From positions 98,800 through 162,799 of the forward strand of contig BAXG01000006.1 in assembly GCA_001310455.1 (NCBI GenBank): a stretch of DNA of 64,000 nucleotides, written 5' to 3'. Of this stretch, positions 19,081 through 28,266 are shown piece after piece. The notes under the pieces were generated by a model. That model worked only from the letters and a program-made list of their open reading frames with translations, searched no databases and was not told the origin of the DNA. How positions within the stretch are numbered: position 1 is the stretch's first letter; each line of letters starts with the position of its first letter. Origin of the DNA: Photobacterium sp. JCM 19050 (GTDB taxonomy: Bacteria > Pseudomonadota > Gammaproteobacteria > Enterobacterales > Vibrionaceae). The translations under genes and the position numbers were made by a program.

Positions 19081-19774
19081 ATGCGCGTGTATCTGGATAT
19101 CGCCAAAAAACTGGAAAAGGAAGTTCGCAACCGGCTGATGCCGGGGGACTACCTGCCACCGGAGTCGCAGCTTGCCTCAAGGTTCGATGTAAACCGGCAC
19201 ACGGTGCGTCGCGCGATTGATGAGCTGGTATTTAACGGACTGATTGAACGCCAGCAGGGACGGGGAAACATGGTTGTGCACCAGCCCTATTCCTATCCGC
19301 TCCATGCCAAGGCGCACTTCACGGAAAACATGGCTGAGCAGGTTCTTACCCCAGCAGTGAGGTGCTCAGCCGAAAGCTTGTGGCGGTCAACGAGAAGATT
19401 GCCGCGGTGTTTTCCATCCCGATGGAGTCAGAGGTAATCATGCTGACGACGCTGCGAAAGATAAACGGTGTACCAACCAGCTTGATTGTTCACTATCTGG
19501 CGGATGTCAGCTGGTGGCCGGTTGTGAAGCACTTCGAATGCGGGTCATTGCACGGTTACCTCAGTGATCACCTTGGTATCCAGTTGGACCGGCAAACCAC
19601 CCGGCTCAGGCGCGCATGCCAACAAAAAATGAATGCCGGACGCTGCAGATGAACGGCCGGACACCCATGATGATTTTCCGAACGACCAATGTCATCAGCG
19701 GGACGGACAAAGTGGTGGAGTACTCCACCTCACATACCCGCTCCGACATGATGGAAGCGGTTTTAGAACACTAA
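19081..19774 (+). CDS. phnF: PhnF, GntR/HutC-family regulator of phosphonate genes (two frameshifts)
   Basis: An N-terminal winged helix (residues about 1-70: PPESQLASRFDVNRHTVRRAIDEL) is followed by a UTRA ligand-binding domain. Frame breaks occur near 19350 (one lost G; repaired reading AEQGSYPSSEVLSRKLV) and near 19615 (to MPTKNECRTLQMNG); the last frame ends at TAA 19772-19774 after MMEAVLEH. About 231 residues when joined, close to E. coli PhnF. Start at ATG 19081 with AAGGA seven bases upstream; an earlier TTG at 19030 lies in the operator and is rejected. Confidence 0.9.
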
Positions 19775-19790
19775 GGGAAGGACTGGACAA

Positions 19791-20245
19791 ATGAGTATCC
19801 AGGAGAAAACAGAGCGTCAGCATTGGATGTCGGTTCTGGCGAAGGCGGAATTCGCTCAGCTGAAAGCGCATTGGGCAAACCTGAAACTGGTGCTACGTAC
19901 AGCTTCATCCGCAAGCCGGAAGTTGGCCTTGCTCAGGTGCGAGCCCGAATGGGAGCAACCGGAAATGCCTTCAATATGGGCGATGTAACGGTGACGCGTA
20001 CCGTGGTGCAGCTTGAAAGCGGCGAGCTGGGTTACAGCTACATCACCGGGCGAAATAAAGAGCACGCGGTATTGGCCGCGGTCATCGACGCCATGATGCA
20101 AACTGGGCACCAATCGGGCCTGCTCAAAGAATCGCTGATTACGCCACTGGAAGCACTGCGTGACGAACAGGTTCAGCAACGTTCCCGTGAAGTGGCTACC
20201 AGTAAGGTGGATTTCTTCACGCTGGTTCGTGGGGAAGACGACTAA
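19791..20245 (+). CDS. phnG: PhnG, C-P lyase core subunit (frameshifted)
   Basis: The PhnG subunit of the PhnGHIJ C-P lyase core complex. The start MSIQEKTERQHWMSVLAKAE matches the conserved RQHWMSVLA N-terminus. The frame breaks near 19895; adding one G (CTGGTGC to CTGGGTGC) gives ANLKLGATYSFIRKPEVGL and a spacing equal to that of E. coli PhnG as I remember it. The rest (QVRARMGATGNAFNMGD, GYSYITGRNKEHA) is typical. About 151 residues joined. Confidence 0.92.
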
Positions 20246-20282
20246 ACCGGCGGTGAACATGAATAACAAGGAAGAGACAACC

Positions 20283-20894
20283 ATGACTCAGATTACCCGG
20301 GGTTTTGAAGACCCGGTTCATGATGCCTTGCAGGTATTCCGGAAGGTGCTCGATGCCATGTCGAAACCCGGTACCGTTGCAGAATTGGCTTCAGACGTCA
20401 GTTTTGGCTCTGCGAGCGCGGCGGCCAGCCAGATTCTGTTAACCCTTGCCGATAACAACACTCCGCTGTGGCTCTCTGGTAGTTTCACCGGAGATGAAGC
20501 GCTGGCTGAAAACATTCGTTTCCATATTGCCGCGCCGGTGACCGAAAGCGCGCTGGATGCAACATTTGCGTTGGTCAAGGCTGAAGAGGCTTTTGAGCCG
20601 GATGATTTCCGCCAGGGTGACGAAGAGTACCCGGAAACCAGTACAACCATTTTGGTGGAAGTAGAAGGGTTTGGTGACGGAAGGGAATTGTCACTGACCG
20701 GGCCGGGCATCCAAAGCGCAAACACCCTCAAGGTAAATGGCGTGTCGAGTAACTTGTTGCGTAGCCTGATTGCGCGCCATGAAGCCGGACACCTGGCTGT
20801 CGATATACTGCTAACCGCCGGAAACAGTGTGGTCGCATTGCCTCGGACGACAAAAATTGCCGTGGAAAACAGGGAGGCCGACTTATGTATGTAG
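20283..20894 (+). CDS. phnH: PhnH, C-P lyase core subunit
   Basis: The product is 203 residues, normal for PhnH, the structural subunit that contacts PhnI/PhnJ in the C-P lyase core. FEDPVHDALQVFRKVLDAMSKPG near the N-terminus is characteristic. The start is ATG 20283 after a GGAAGAG site; upstream in-frame starts fall in phnG. The stop overlaps phnI by 10 bases. Intact. Confidence 0.93.
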   Translation: MTQITRGFEDPVHDALQVFRKVLDAMSKPGTVAELASDVSFGSASAAASQILLTLADNNTPLWLSGSFTGDEALAENIRFHIAAPVTESALDATFALVKAEEAFEPDDFRQGDEEYPETSTTILVEVEGFGDGRELSLTGPGIQSANTLKVNGVSSNLLRSLIARHEAGHLAVDILLTAGNSVVALPRTTKIAVENREADLCM

Positions 20895-22006
20895 CAGTAA
20901 AAGGCGGTGAAAAAGCCATTGCTGCCGCCCATGCCCTTCAGGCGAAAAAGCGCCGGGGCACCACGAAAAATGCTGAACTCTCTGTTGAGCAAATCAGTGA
21001 ACAACTTGCCGGGGCGGTTGACCGAGTGATGACAGAAGGCGGAATCTACGACCGGGAACTGGCTGCGCTGGCGGTGAAGCAGGCCGGGGGCGATCTGATG
21101 GAAGCCATTTTCCTGCTTCGGGCTTACAGGACGACACTGCCACGCCTCGCAGTTACTGAGCCGGTGGATACGTCATCCATGATGATTGAACGCCGCATAT
21201 CTGCAACCTACAAGGATTTGCCCGGTGGCCAGGTACTCGGCCCAACGTACGACTATACCCACCGTTTGCTTGATTTTGCTTTGCTGGCTGAGGGTGAAAC
21301 ACCTCCGGATACCCGGGCAGAAGAGGCAGTGGAAACCTGCCCTCAGGTGATGGGAATTCTTGAAAACCTGCAACTGGCGGTTGAAGAAAAAGATGATGGC
21401 CGGGAGCCGGATGACATCACCATGACACCACCGAATTACCCGGCAAACCGCAGTGCGCGTCTGCAGCAATTGGTGCGAAGTGATGAAGGGTTCTTGCTGG
21501 CGCTTGGTTATTCGACCCAACGTGGTTACGGGCGTAACCACCCATTCGCCAGTGAAATCCGTACCGGCTCTGTCTCGGTTGAACTGGTTCCGGAAGAGCT
21601 AGGCTTTGCGATTGAAATCGGTGATATCGAAATGACCGAATGCCAGATGATTAACGGGTTTGTCGGCAGCAAATCACAGCGTCCATTGTTTACTAGAGGT
21701 TACGGTGTCACATTTGGTGCGTCAGAAAAGAAAGCAATGTCGATGGCCTTGGTAGATCGGGCACTCCAGGCACCGGAATACGATGAAGTGGCCGCCGGTC
21801 CGGCACAGGATGAAGAGTTTGTTCTCTCACACGGCGACAACGTTGAAGCGGCCGGTTTTGTCTCCCACCTGAAACTGCCGCACTACGTCGATTTCCAATC
21901 TGAACTTGAGCTTATCCGCAAGCTTCAGAAAGAGTTTGATGAGCGGCAAGAAGGGTTGCAGGAAGCGGATCAACAACAGGCGGTACCGCAAGGAGAGGGA
22001 CAATGA
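20885..22006 (+). CDS. phnI: PhnI, C-P lyase core subunit
   Basis: A 373-residue subunit needed, with PhnG, PhnH and PhnL, to form 5'-phosphoribosyl-alpha-1-phosphonate derivatives; PhnI alone has nucleosidase activity in E. coli. The start MYVAVKGGEKAIAAAHALQ is nearly invariant in the family, and the LGYSTQRGYGRNHPFA region is conserved. The C-terminus is Gln/Glu-rich. Overlaps phnH by 10 bases and phnJ by 4. Intact. Confidence 0.95.
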   Translation: MYVAVKGGEKAIAAAHALQAKKRRGTTKNAELSVEQISEQLAGAVDRVMTEGGIYDRELAALAVKQAGGDLMEAIFLLRAYRTTLPRLAVTEPVDTSSMMIERRISATYKDLPGGQVLGPTYDYTHRLLDFALLAEGETPPDTRAEEAVETCPQVMGILENLQLAVEEKDDGREPDDITMTPPNYPANRSARLQQLVRSDEGFLLALGYSTQRGYGRNHPFASEIRTGSVSVELVPEELGFAIEIGDIEMTECQMINGFVGSKSQRPLFTRGYGVTFGASEKKAMSMALVDRALQAPEYDEVAAGPAQDEEFVLSHGDNVEAAGFVSHLKLPHYVDFQSELELIRKLQKEFDERQEGLQEADQQQAVPQGEGQ

Positions 22007-22875
22007 GCCAGGCTGTGACATCTAAGACTCAACGTGCCGGTGTTCAGGCCGGTTACAACTACGGTTACCTGGACGAACAGACAAAGCGCATGATTCGTCG
22101 CGCAATCCTGAAAGCGGTTGCGATTCCCGGTTACCAGGTGCCATTTGGTGGCCGGGAAATGCCGATGCCTTACGGATGGGGAACCGGGGGAATCCAGATT
22201 ACTGCCGCGATTATCGGTCAGGACGACGTGCTCAAGGTGATTGACCAGGCGCGGATGACACCACTAATGCAGTATCCATTCGGGAATTCTTTAAAACGGT
22301 TGCAGATGCCAAAACTACAGAAGAAACGTCAGAGGCGACCCTGATCCAGACACGTCACCGGATTCCGGAACAACCTCTTCACGAAGGCCAGACCCTGGTG
22401 TATCAAGTGCCGATTCCGGAACCGCTTCGATTTATTGAACCAAGGGAAACGGAAACTCGCAAGATGCATGCCCTTGAGGAATACGGCGTCATGCATGTGA
22501 AGCTTTACGAAGATATTGCCCGCTACGGCCATATCGCCACCTCTTACGCCTATCCGGTGAAGGTGGATAACCGCTACATCATGGACCCGTCACCGATTCC
22601 GAAATTCGACAACCCGAAGATGAACCAAATGCCCGCATTGCAACTGTTTGGGGCTGGTCGTGAGAAGCGAATTTACGCCATCCCTCCTTACACCGATGTC
22701 GTCAGCCTGGATTTTGAGGATCACCCGTTTGAAGTCCAGACATGGGATGAGCTGCGCGATATGTGGGTCAACGGAAAGCTTCCTCGATGAAGTGGTGATT
22801 GATGATAAGGGCGGGCGAATGTTTGTCTGTTCAGATACCGATTATTGCCGGAAGCAACAGGAGAAAAACGCATGA
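22003..22875 (+). CDS. phnJ: PhnJ, C-P lyase (radical SAM) (two frameshifts)
   Basis: The catalytic subunit that cleaves the C-P bond using an Fe-S cluster and S-adenosylmethionine. Breaks lie near 22262 (one lost G; restored VIDQGADDTTNAVSIREFF) and near 22752, where CCC appears reduced to C; restoring it gives the Cys motif PCAICGSTESFLDEV followed by MFVCSDTDYC, the cluster ligands. About 291 residues when joined. Overlaps phnI and phnK by four bases each. Given the conservation of the rest, the breaks look technical. Confidence 0.93.
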
Positions 22876-23702
22876 TGGCCGTTGAATACCGGGAGAGTGA
22901 CAGCGTCTCAGCAGAATTCGATGTAATGGAAAACCGGCCTCTGCTGAGTGTCGAAGGCATAAGCAAATTGTACGCACCGGGGAAAGGTTGTCAGGACATC
23001 AGTTTTGACCTGTATCCGGGTGAAGTGCTTGGCATCGTGGGTGAGTCAGGGTCAGGGAAAAGTACCCTGTTGCGAGTCCTGTCCGGAAGGGAAACACCAG
23101 ATGCCGGAAAGATTCACTACCTGTCCCAGTTTGCCAAAGATCTGAGCCTTTATGACCTGTCTGAAAGCCACCGTCGTCGTTTGCTGCGCACAGAGTGGGG
23201 CGTGGTACACCAGCATCCGATGGATGGTCTTCGCCCCCGTGTTTCTGCCGGAGGCAATATCGGTGAGCGCCTGATGGCCGTGGGTTACCGCCATTATGAT
23301 GATATCCGTAATACCGCGCTCAAGTGGCTGAGGGACGTCGAGATACCGGCTGACCGCGTCGATGATATGCCGGTGACGTTTTCTGGTGGAATGCAGCAGC
23401 GTCTGCAAATTGCACGCAACCTTGTGACGCATCCAAGGCTGGTGTTTATGGATGAACCAACTGGCGGGCTGGATGTGTCTGTCCAGGCCCGGCTGCTGGA
23501 CCTTATCCGAAACCTGGTTACCGACCTCGGCCTGTCTGTGGTCATCGTAACCCACGATCTCGCGGTTGCCCGGTTACTGGCGCATCGGTTAGTGGTGATG
23601 AAGGAGAGCCGGATTGTGGAAAGCGGCCTGACGGACCAGGTGCTGGACGATCCCCAGCATCCGTACACCCAGTTGTTAGTTTCTTCGGTGTTGCAGGGAT
23701 AA
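22872..23702 (+). CDS. phnK: PhnK, C-P lyase-associated ABC ATPase
   Basis: The product is 276 residues with Walker [10 protein letters not shown], signature FSGGMQQRL, Walker B LVFMDEP and switch His in VTHD. PhnK binds the C-P lyase core and remodels it rather than driving a permease. The ATG at 22872 overlaps the phnJ stop (ATGA). About 25 residues precede the family core, a slightly long N-terminus; ATG 22926 (MENRPLLSV) would give a more usual start. Confidence 0.94.
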   Translation: MMAVEYRESDSVSAEFDVMENRPLLSVEGISKLYAPGKGCQDISFDLYPGEVLGIVGESGSGKSTLLRVLSGRETPDAGKIHYLSQFAKDLSLYDLSESHRRRLLRTEWGVVHQHPMDGLRPRVSAGGNIGERLMAVGYRHYDDIRNTALKWLRDVEIPADRVDDMPVTFSGGMQQRLQIARNLVTHPRLVFMDEPTGGLDVSVQARLLDLIRNLVTDLGLSVVIVTHDLAVARLLAHRLVVMKESRIVESGLTDQVLDDPQHPYTQLLVSSVLQG

Positions 23703-23709
23703 GGGAACG

Positions 23710-24435
23710 ATGATGAATACGCAATTGACTGACACCGAAATGCTCAGAGTCTCCGGCATCAGCAAAACCTTCGTGCTACATAACCAGGGAGGGGTATCCC
23801 TGCCGGTTCTGCAGTCTGCCGGGTTCAGTGTCCGGCAGGGGGAGTGTGTGGTATTGCTCGGACAATCCGGCGCCGGCAAGTCGACCCTACTGCGCGCGCT
23901 TTACGCCAATTACCTTGTTGATCAGGGTGAGATTGCAGTGAATACCGAAAGTGGCTGGGTGGACATCGCGAACGCCTCTCCAAGGGAAGTGCTCAATGTC
24001 AGGAAAACAACACTGGGCTGGGTCAGCCAGTTCCTTCGTGTGATTCCGCGAATTTCGGCATTGGAAGTGGTGATGCAACCCTTACTTGAGCAAGGGGAAA
24101 GCCGTGAAAAAGCCTCCGTTAAGGCTGCCGAGCTTCTTGAACGTCTGAACGTGCCTGAACATCTCTGGCACCTGGCACCGGCAACCTTTTCCGGCGGCGA
24201 GCAGCAGCGCGTGAACATTGCCAGAGGGTTTATTGTGGATTCACCGGTATTGTTGCTGGATGAACCGACAGCATCTCTGGATGAGAAAAACCGGGATGTG
24301 GTGATCAGCCTGATTCGCGAAGCCAAGGCCCGAGGCGCGGCGATCGTCGGGATTTTCCACGATGAATATGTCCGCCGGCAAGTGGCTGACTGGTATTACG
24401 ACATGACGTCATGCGAATTAAAACCTGCACAGTGA
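23710..24435 (+). CDS. phnL: PhnL, C-P lyase-associated ABC ATPase
   Basis: A 241-residue ABC-type ATPase with Walker [10 protein letters not shown], signature FSGGEQQRV and Walker [12 protein letters not shown]. In E. coli PhnL associates with PhnGHIJK and is needed for ribose-phosphonate formation. Seven bases separate it from phnK and four from phnM. Two ATG codons in tandem at the start; either could be used. Confidence 0.94.
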   Translation: MMNTQLTDTEMLRVSGISKTFVLHNQGGVSLPVLQSAGFSVRQGECVVLLGQSGAGKSTLLRALYANYLVDQGEIAVNTESGWVDIANASPREVLNVRKTTLGWVSQFLRVIPRISALEVVMQPLLEQGESREKASVKAAELLERLNVPEHLWHLAPATFSGGEQQRVNIARGFIVDSPVLLLDEPTASLDEKNRDVVISLIREAKARGAAIVGIFHDEYVRRQVADWYYDMTSCELKPAQ

Positions 24436-24439
24436 GGAA

Positions 24440-25578
24440 GTGATGATTATTACCAATGTGAACCTGGTATTGCCGGACGGCGAGGTTAGGGGTTCAGTTG
24501 AGGTGGAAAACGGGGTTATCCGTTCGATGTCTGACAGCCCCAGCCAACTGCCGGGTGCGATTGACGGCCGGGGCGACTGGTTGCTGCCGGGGCTGATTGA
24601 ACTGCACACTGACAACCTGGAAAAGTACTTTACCCCCCGGCCCAAAGTGAGCTGGCCGCCATATTCAGCAATGGCCGCGCATGACACCCAGTTGATAGGG
24701 GCCGGTATTACCACGGTGCTGGATGCGATTGCAGTCGGCGATGAGCGTGACGGTGGAACCCGCAAAGACGTGCTGGACAAGATGTTTGATACCGTGGTGG
24801 AAAGTGAAAAGCGCGGTGTAAACCGAGCGCAACATTTCCTCCATATCCGGTGCGAATTGCCCCACAGCACCACGGTTGGGCTGGCTGAACACTATACGGA
24901 TAATCCGGCCGTCCACATGGTTTCCTTGATGGATCACTCCCCGGGCCAGCGCCAGTTCGTAAACCCGGTTAAATATTATGAGTACTACCAGGCAAATACG
25001 GCCTGACGGATGCTGAGATGGATGCCTTTGCTGCCGAGCAGCGTGCGCTTTCTGAACAGTGGTCAGACATAAATCGTCGGGCCATCGTTGAGATGTGCAA
25101 GGCTAAAGGTATCCCATTAGCCAGCCATGATGATGCCACCAAAGCCCATGTAGATGAGTCCCATGAGCTTGGCTTGGTGCTGGCTGAATTTCCGACAACG
25201 GTGGAAGCGGCTAAACGCTCCCATGAACTGGGGCTGAAGGTGATGATGGGCGCGCCGAATATCGTCCGTGGCGGTTCACACTCGGGCAATGTGGCGGCCC
25301 ATGAACTTGCTTCTCTGGGCGTTCTGGATGCGTTGTCTTCGGACTACTTCCCCGGGAGCCTGCTGGATGCTGTATTCAAAGTGGCCGCCGATGAACGCAA
25401 TGCGTTTACGCTGGCGGAGGCGGTGAAATTGGCGTCGACCAATCCGGCAGAAGCATTGGGATTGGATGACCGCGGGACCATTGAAGAAGGGAAACGGGCT
25501 GACTTGTTGTTGGTAAATAAAGACCATGAACAACCTTACATCCACCAGGTTTGGCGACAGGGAATGAGGGTGTTCTGA
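24440..25578 (+). CDS. phnM: PhnM, phosphoribosyl-triphosphonate diphosphohydrolase (frameshifted)
   Basis: An amidohydrolase-family enzyme that removes pyrophosphate from alpha-D-ribose-1-methylphosphonate-5-triphosphate. The metal motif is ELHTDNLEKYF, with further conserved His residues in MDHSPGQRQF and ASHDD. The frame breaks near 24992: one lost G (CAGGCAAATAC from CAGGGCAAATAC); repaired, it reads YYQGKYGLTDAEMDAF. About 379 residues joined, normal length. The stop overlaps the phnN start. Confidence 0.94.
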
Positions 25579-26141
25579 TGGCCGGACGCCTGTATTATGT
25601 GATGGGCGCATCCGGGGCCGGGAAAGACAGTGTCATGCAAGGGATTCGCAGCAAACTTTGTGGCTCCCTTGTTATTGCGCACCGCTATATTACCCGACCC
25701 TCAGATGCCGGAAGTGAAAACCACGTCGCCCTGACTGAAGATGAGTTTGCACACAGAATGGTACAAGGCATGTTTGCCATGTACTGGCAGGCAAACGGGC
25801 ATGGCTACGGTATAGGTTGTGAAATCGAATCCTGGTTGGAAGGTGATACCGACGTCATGATGAACGGCTCACGCGCATACTATCAATCAGCCAAGGACAA
25901 ATACGGTAGTCGGGTGATTCCTGTCTGGATTGAAGTGAGCCCGGTTGTGCTTGGTGAACGCTTGCTAGGCCGGGGCAGGGAGAGTGAACAAGAAATACAG
26001 GCTCGCCTTGCCCGCGCGCATGAATACAGTAAGTCACGCCCGGAAGATGCCTGGGTGATTGATAACAGTGGTGATTTGACTGACAGCATCAACGGGTTTG
26101 TGCAACGTTATGTTGCGTCAAAGAAGGAGTGTTATGCGTGA
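25578..26141 (+). CDS. phnN: PhnN, ribose 1,5-bisphosphokinase
   Basis: A 187-residue guanylate-kinase-like P-loop enzyme that phosphorylates ribose 1,5-bisphosphate to PRPP, the salvage end of the C-P lyase route. The P-loop is GASGAGKDS, and RYITRPSDAGSENHVALTEDEF matches the family. The start is ATG 25578, which overlaps the phnM stop by one base; an earlier in-frame start inside phnM is not used. Overlaps phnP by four bases. Confidence 0.93.
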   Translation: MAGRLYYVMGASGAGKDSVMQGIRSKLCGSLVIAHRYITRPSDAGSENHVALTEDEFAHRMVQGMFAMYWQANGHGYGIGCEIESWLEGDTDVMMNGSRAYYQSAKDKYGSRVIPVWIEVSPVVLGERLLGRGRESEQEIQARLARAHEYSKSRPEDAWVIDNSGDLTDSINGFVQRYVASKKECYA

Positions 26142-26902
26142 AACTAACGCTTCTGGGAACCGGTGATGCAGGACACATTCCTGTTTATGGTTGTGACTGC
26201 AAAGCATGTTTGACAGCCAAGGAAGATCCTTCCTTTAAGAGGGGCAAAACGTCGGCTGTGGTGGAGATTGGCTCTAAACAGTTGCTGATTGACGGAAATG
26301 CTCCGGATCTTTTGCAACGTTTTCCACCCGGTAGCCTTGATGCGATATGGCTCACTCATTACCACATGGACCACGTACAGAGCCTGTTTGATTTGCGCTG
26401 GGGGGTAGGTGAATCCATCCTCGTATACGGGCCAGACGACCCCAATGGCTGTGATGATCTATTCAAGCATCCCGGGATTCTGGCATTTCAAACACCGCTG
26501 CGGCCCTTTTTTCCAATTGAATTTGAAGGGATATCGATAACGCCGGTGCCACTTGCGCACTCAAAAGTCAGTCTTGGCTATGTGTTTGAGACTACCCGTG
26601 GGGGCGTCGTCAAACGGCTGGCATACCTGACAGATACGCGAGGGTTGCCGGAGGAAACTCTTCACTGGCTGATAGAAAACCCGGTTGATCTGATCCTGAT
26701 TGATTGCGCATTTCCCCCCGGTGATAACTGGCGTAACCACAACGACGTTGTTCTCGCAAAATCCCTTTTCAACAAAATTCAGCCCGATGCTATGGGACTA
26801 ATCCATATTGGTCATAAGCTTGCGTGCTGGGCGATGGACAACCCTGATTATTTCAATGATCACTTTTTTCTGGCCCGGGACGGGCAGGAGTTTTTGTTAT
26901 GA
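26138..26902 (+). CDS. phnP: PhnP, 5-phosphoribosyl 1,2-cyclic phosphate phosphodiesterase
   Basis: A metallo-beta-lactamase-fold enzyme of 254 residues that opens the cyclic ribose phosphate made by C-P lyase. The metal motif is THYHMDHVQ; GCDCKACLTAKED near the N-terminus supplies the structural zinc Cys residues of PhnP, and IHIGHK is near the end. I start it at GTG 26138 (GTGA overlap with phnN, AGAAGGAG upstream); a TTG at 26129 is less likely. Confidence 0.94.
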   Translation: MKLTLLGTGDAGHIPVYGCDCKACLTAKEDPSFKRGKTSAVVEIGSKQLLIDGNAPDLLQRFPPGSLDAIWLTHYHMDHVQSLFDLRWGVGESILVYGPDDPNGCDDLFKHPGILAFQTPLRPFFPIEFEGISITPVPLAHSKVSLGYVFETTRGGVVKRLAYLTDTRGLPEETLHWLIENPVDLILIDCAFPPGDNWRNHNDVVLAKSLFNKIQPDAMGLIHIGHKLACWAMDNPDYFNDHFFLARDGQEFLL

Positions 26903-27546
26903 GCCAACCGGTAATGACTTCTCTATCCGAAGACCCGAATGTGGATGAGAGTGCAAAATGTCACGCGTCTCAGCTTGGCTGGTATACAGAAGTCGGCGCC
27001 CGGGTCATTCTGAACAATGTTCGCCTGGGGGATTACAGTTATATCGAACATGACAGCGACCTGATGTTTACAGAGGTCGGAAAATTTACTTCCATTGCGT
27101 CTAACGTTCGGGTGAATCCCAGTAACCACCCGTGGTGGCGACCAACACTGCACCACTTTACTTACCGGCCAGCCAAGTTTGGCTTCGGTGACGGCGAGCA
27201 GATTGATGACGAAGTGTTTGATTGGCGAGAGGAAAATAAAGTCGTTATCGGGCACGATGTTTGGATTGGACATGGCGTGATCGTGCTCCCGGGCATCACT
27301 GTCGGTAACGGCGCCATCATCGGTGCGGGAAGCGTGGTTACCAAAGATGTCCCTCCGTGGACGATTGTAGTGGGTAATCCAGCAAGGGTGTTAAGGCATC
27401 GCTTTGAAGATCCGTCGATTGGGGAGCGCCTGGATGATGTCTCGTGGTGGGATTGGCCGCATGAGAAAATCAAAGAACAGTTTCCGTTGTTCAGGCAATC
27501 TGCGGAAGCATTTCTGGATTCAAACGGTAAAACTCATGTATTTTGA
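26899..27546 (+). CDS. Phosphonate-cluster hexapeptide-repeat acyltransferase
   Basis: A 215-residue left-handed beta-helix transferase of the Vat/CAT-like class, with repeats such as VVIGHDVWIGHGVIVLPG and GAIIGAGSVVTKDV, the catalytic-type His in NPSNHPWWRP and a VVGNPARVLR end. It matches the phn-associated hexapeptide family that I recall as TIGR03308. It overlaps phnP by four bases and ends the operon. No PhnO-type GNAT N-acetyltransferase is present, so this enzyme may acylate aminoalkylphosphonates instead; that is inference. Confidence 0.88.
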   Translation: MSQPVMTSLSEDPNVDESAKCHASQLGWYTEVGARVILNNVRLGDYSYIEHDSDLMFTEVGKFTSIASNVRVNPSNHPWWRPTLHHFTYRPAKFGFGDGEQIDDEVFDWREENKVVIGHDVWIGHGVIVLPGITVGNGAIIGAGSVVTKDVPPWTIVVGNPARVLRHRFEDPSIGERLDDVSWWDWPHEKIKEQFPLFRQSAEAFLDSNGKTHVF

Positions 27547-27703
27547 GGAAATAACTTTATTTTTAGTAAGTATTTGCTAAATTAGTAAAACAATAAAAAC
27601 ATATATCTGAATTGCGATTTATAAATACATCCAATAAATCAGATAAGTAAACCCAGTGCATAAGACCGAAGTTGGAGTTTCATTTAACTACAATGGAGGT
27701 AGT

Positions 27704-28207
27704 ATGAGTTTAAAAAAAGCCAAGGGTTTTACCCTGATTGAACTGGTCGTTGTTATTGTTATTTTGGGGATTCTTTCTGTTGTGGCCGCCCCCAAATTTC
27801 TGAGCTTTACCACTGATGCAAGGGTCGCAACCCTTAAAGGCATTAAAGGAAATGTCGAGTCAGCTATCGGTATGTTTCATGCCAAATCAATGCTGGACAA
27901 TATCACCCGGACTCAAATAGTGACCATTCAAGGAGAAACATATGTTACCACTCCGAATGGTTACCCCTTAGCAAATGCTGTGTGCCAACTGGTTGGTTTG
28001 AGTCGTGCTGGTAACGGAGATATTTCCGGAGACAATATTAAATGTGACATCGTTAATGGATTGGGCAACGATATTGCTTCGAGCAGCGATATGTTGATTC
28101 GGCTTTTAAACGGTTCGGGCGACGCGTTAGCTAATTGCCACGTTCATTACCGACAAGAGAGTAATGAGGCTACACCGGTGGTATCTGTCGTATCATCAGG
28201 CTGCTAA
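27704..28207 (+). CDS. Stand-alone type IV pilin-like protein (MSHA-type)
   Basis: A 167-residue prepilin. The leader MSLKKAKG precedes FTLIELVVVIVILGILSVVA, the class III cleavage site (Gly-Phe, Glu at +5) and the hydrophobic assembly helix. Cys residues at CQL, KCD, NCH and the final SSGC could make disulfides in the head. The start at 27704 follows GGAGG; an upstream ATG at 27656 would add 16 residues before the leader. No pilus assembly genes are near it, so it must rely on machinery elsewhere. The upstream DNA is very AT-rich. Confidence 0.88.
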   Translation: MSLKKAKGFTLIELVVVIVILGILSVVAAPKFLSFTTDARVATLKGIKGNVESAIGMFHAKSMLDNITRTQIVTIQGETYVTTPNGYPLANAVCQLVGLSRAGNGDISGDNIKCDIVNGLGNDIASSSDMLIRLLNGSGDALANCHVHYRQESNEATPVVSVVSSGC

Positions 28208-28225
28208 TCATAGGCTTTATGAAAA

Positions 28226-28250
28226 ACGCCCGGATTATCCGGGCGTCTTT
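28226..28250. terminator. Bidirectional terminator between pilin gene and dcuC
   Basis: ACGCCCGGA pairs perfectly with TCCGGGCGT around a TTA loop. It is flanked by an A run on the left and TTT on the right, so it can stop both converging genes. Confidence 0.88.
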
Positions 28251-28266
28251 AGTTTAAGCGCTGCTA

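Noticed and set aside
19081..25578. Programmed frameshifting in phnF, phnG, phnJ and phnM
   Set aside because: No slippery sequence or downstream structure recurs, and simple restoration of lost bases in G/C runs gives normal family sequences. The same pattern occurs in unrelated genes.
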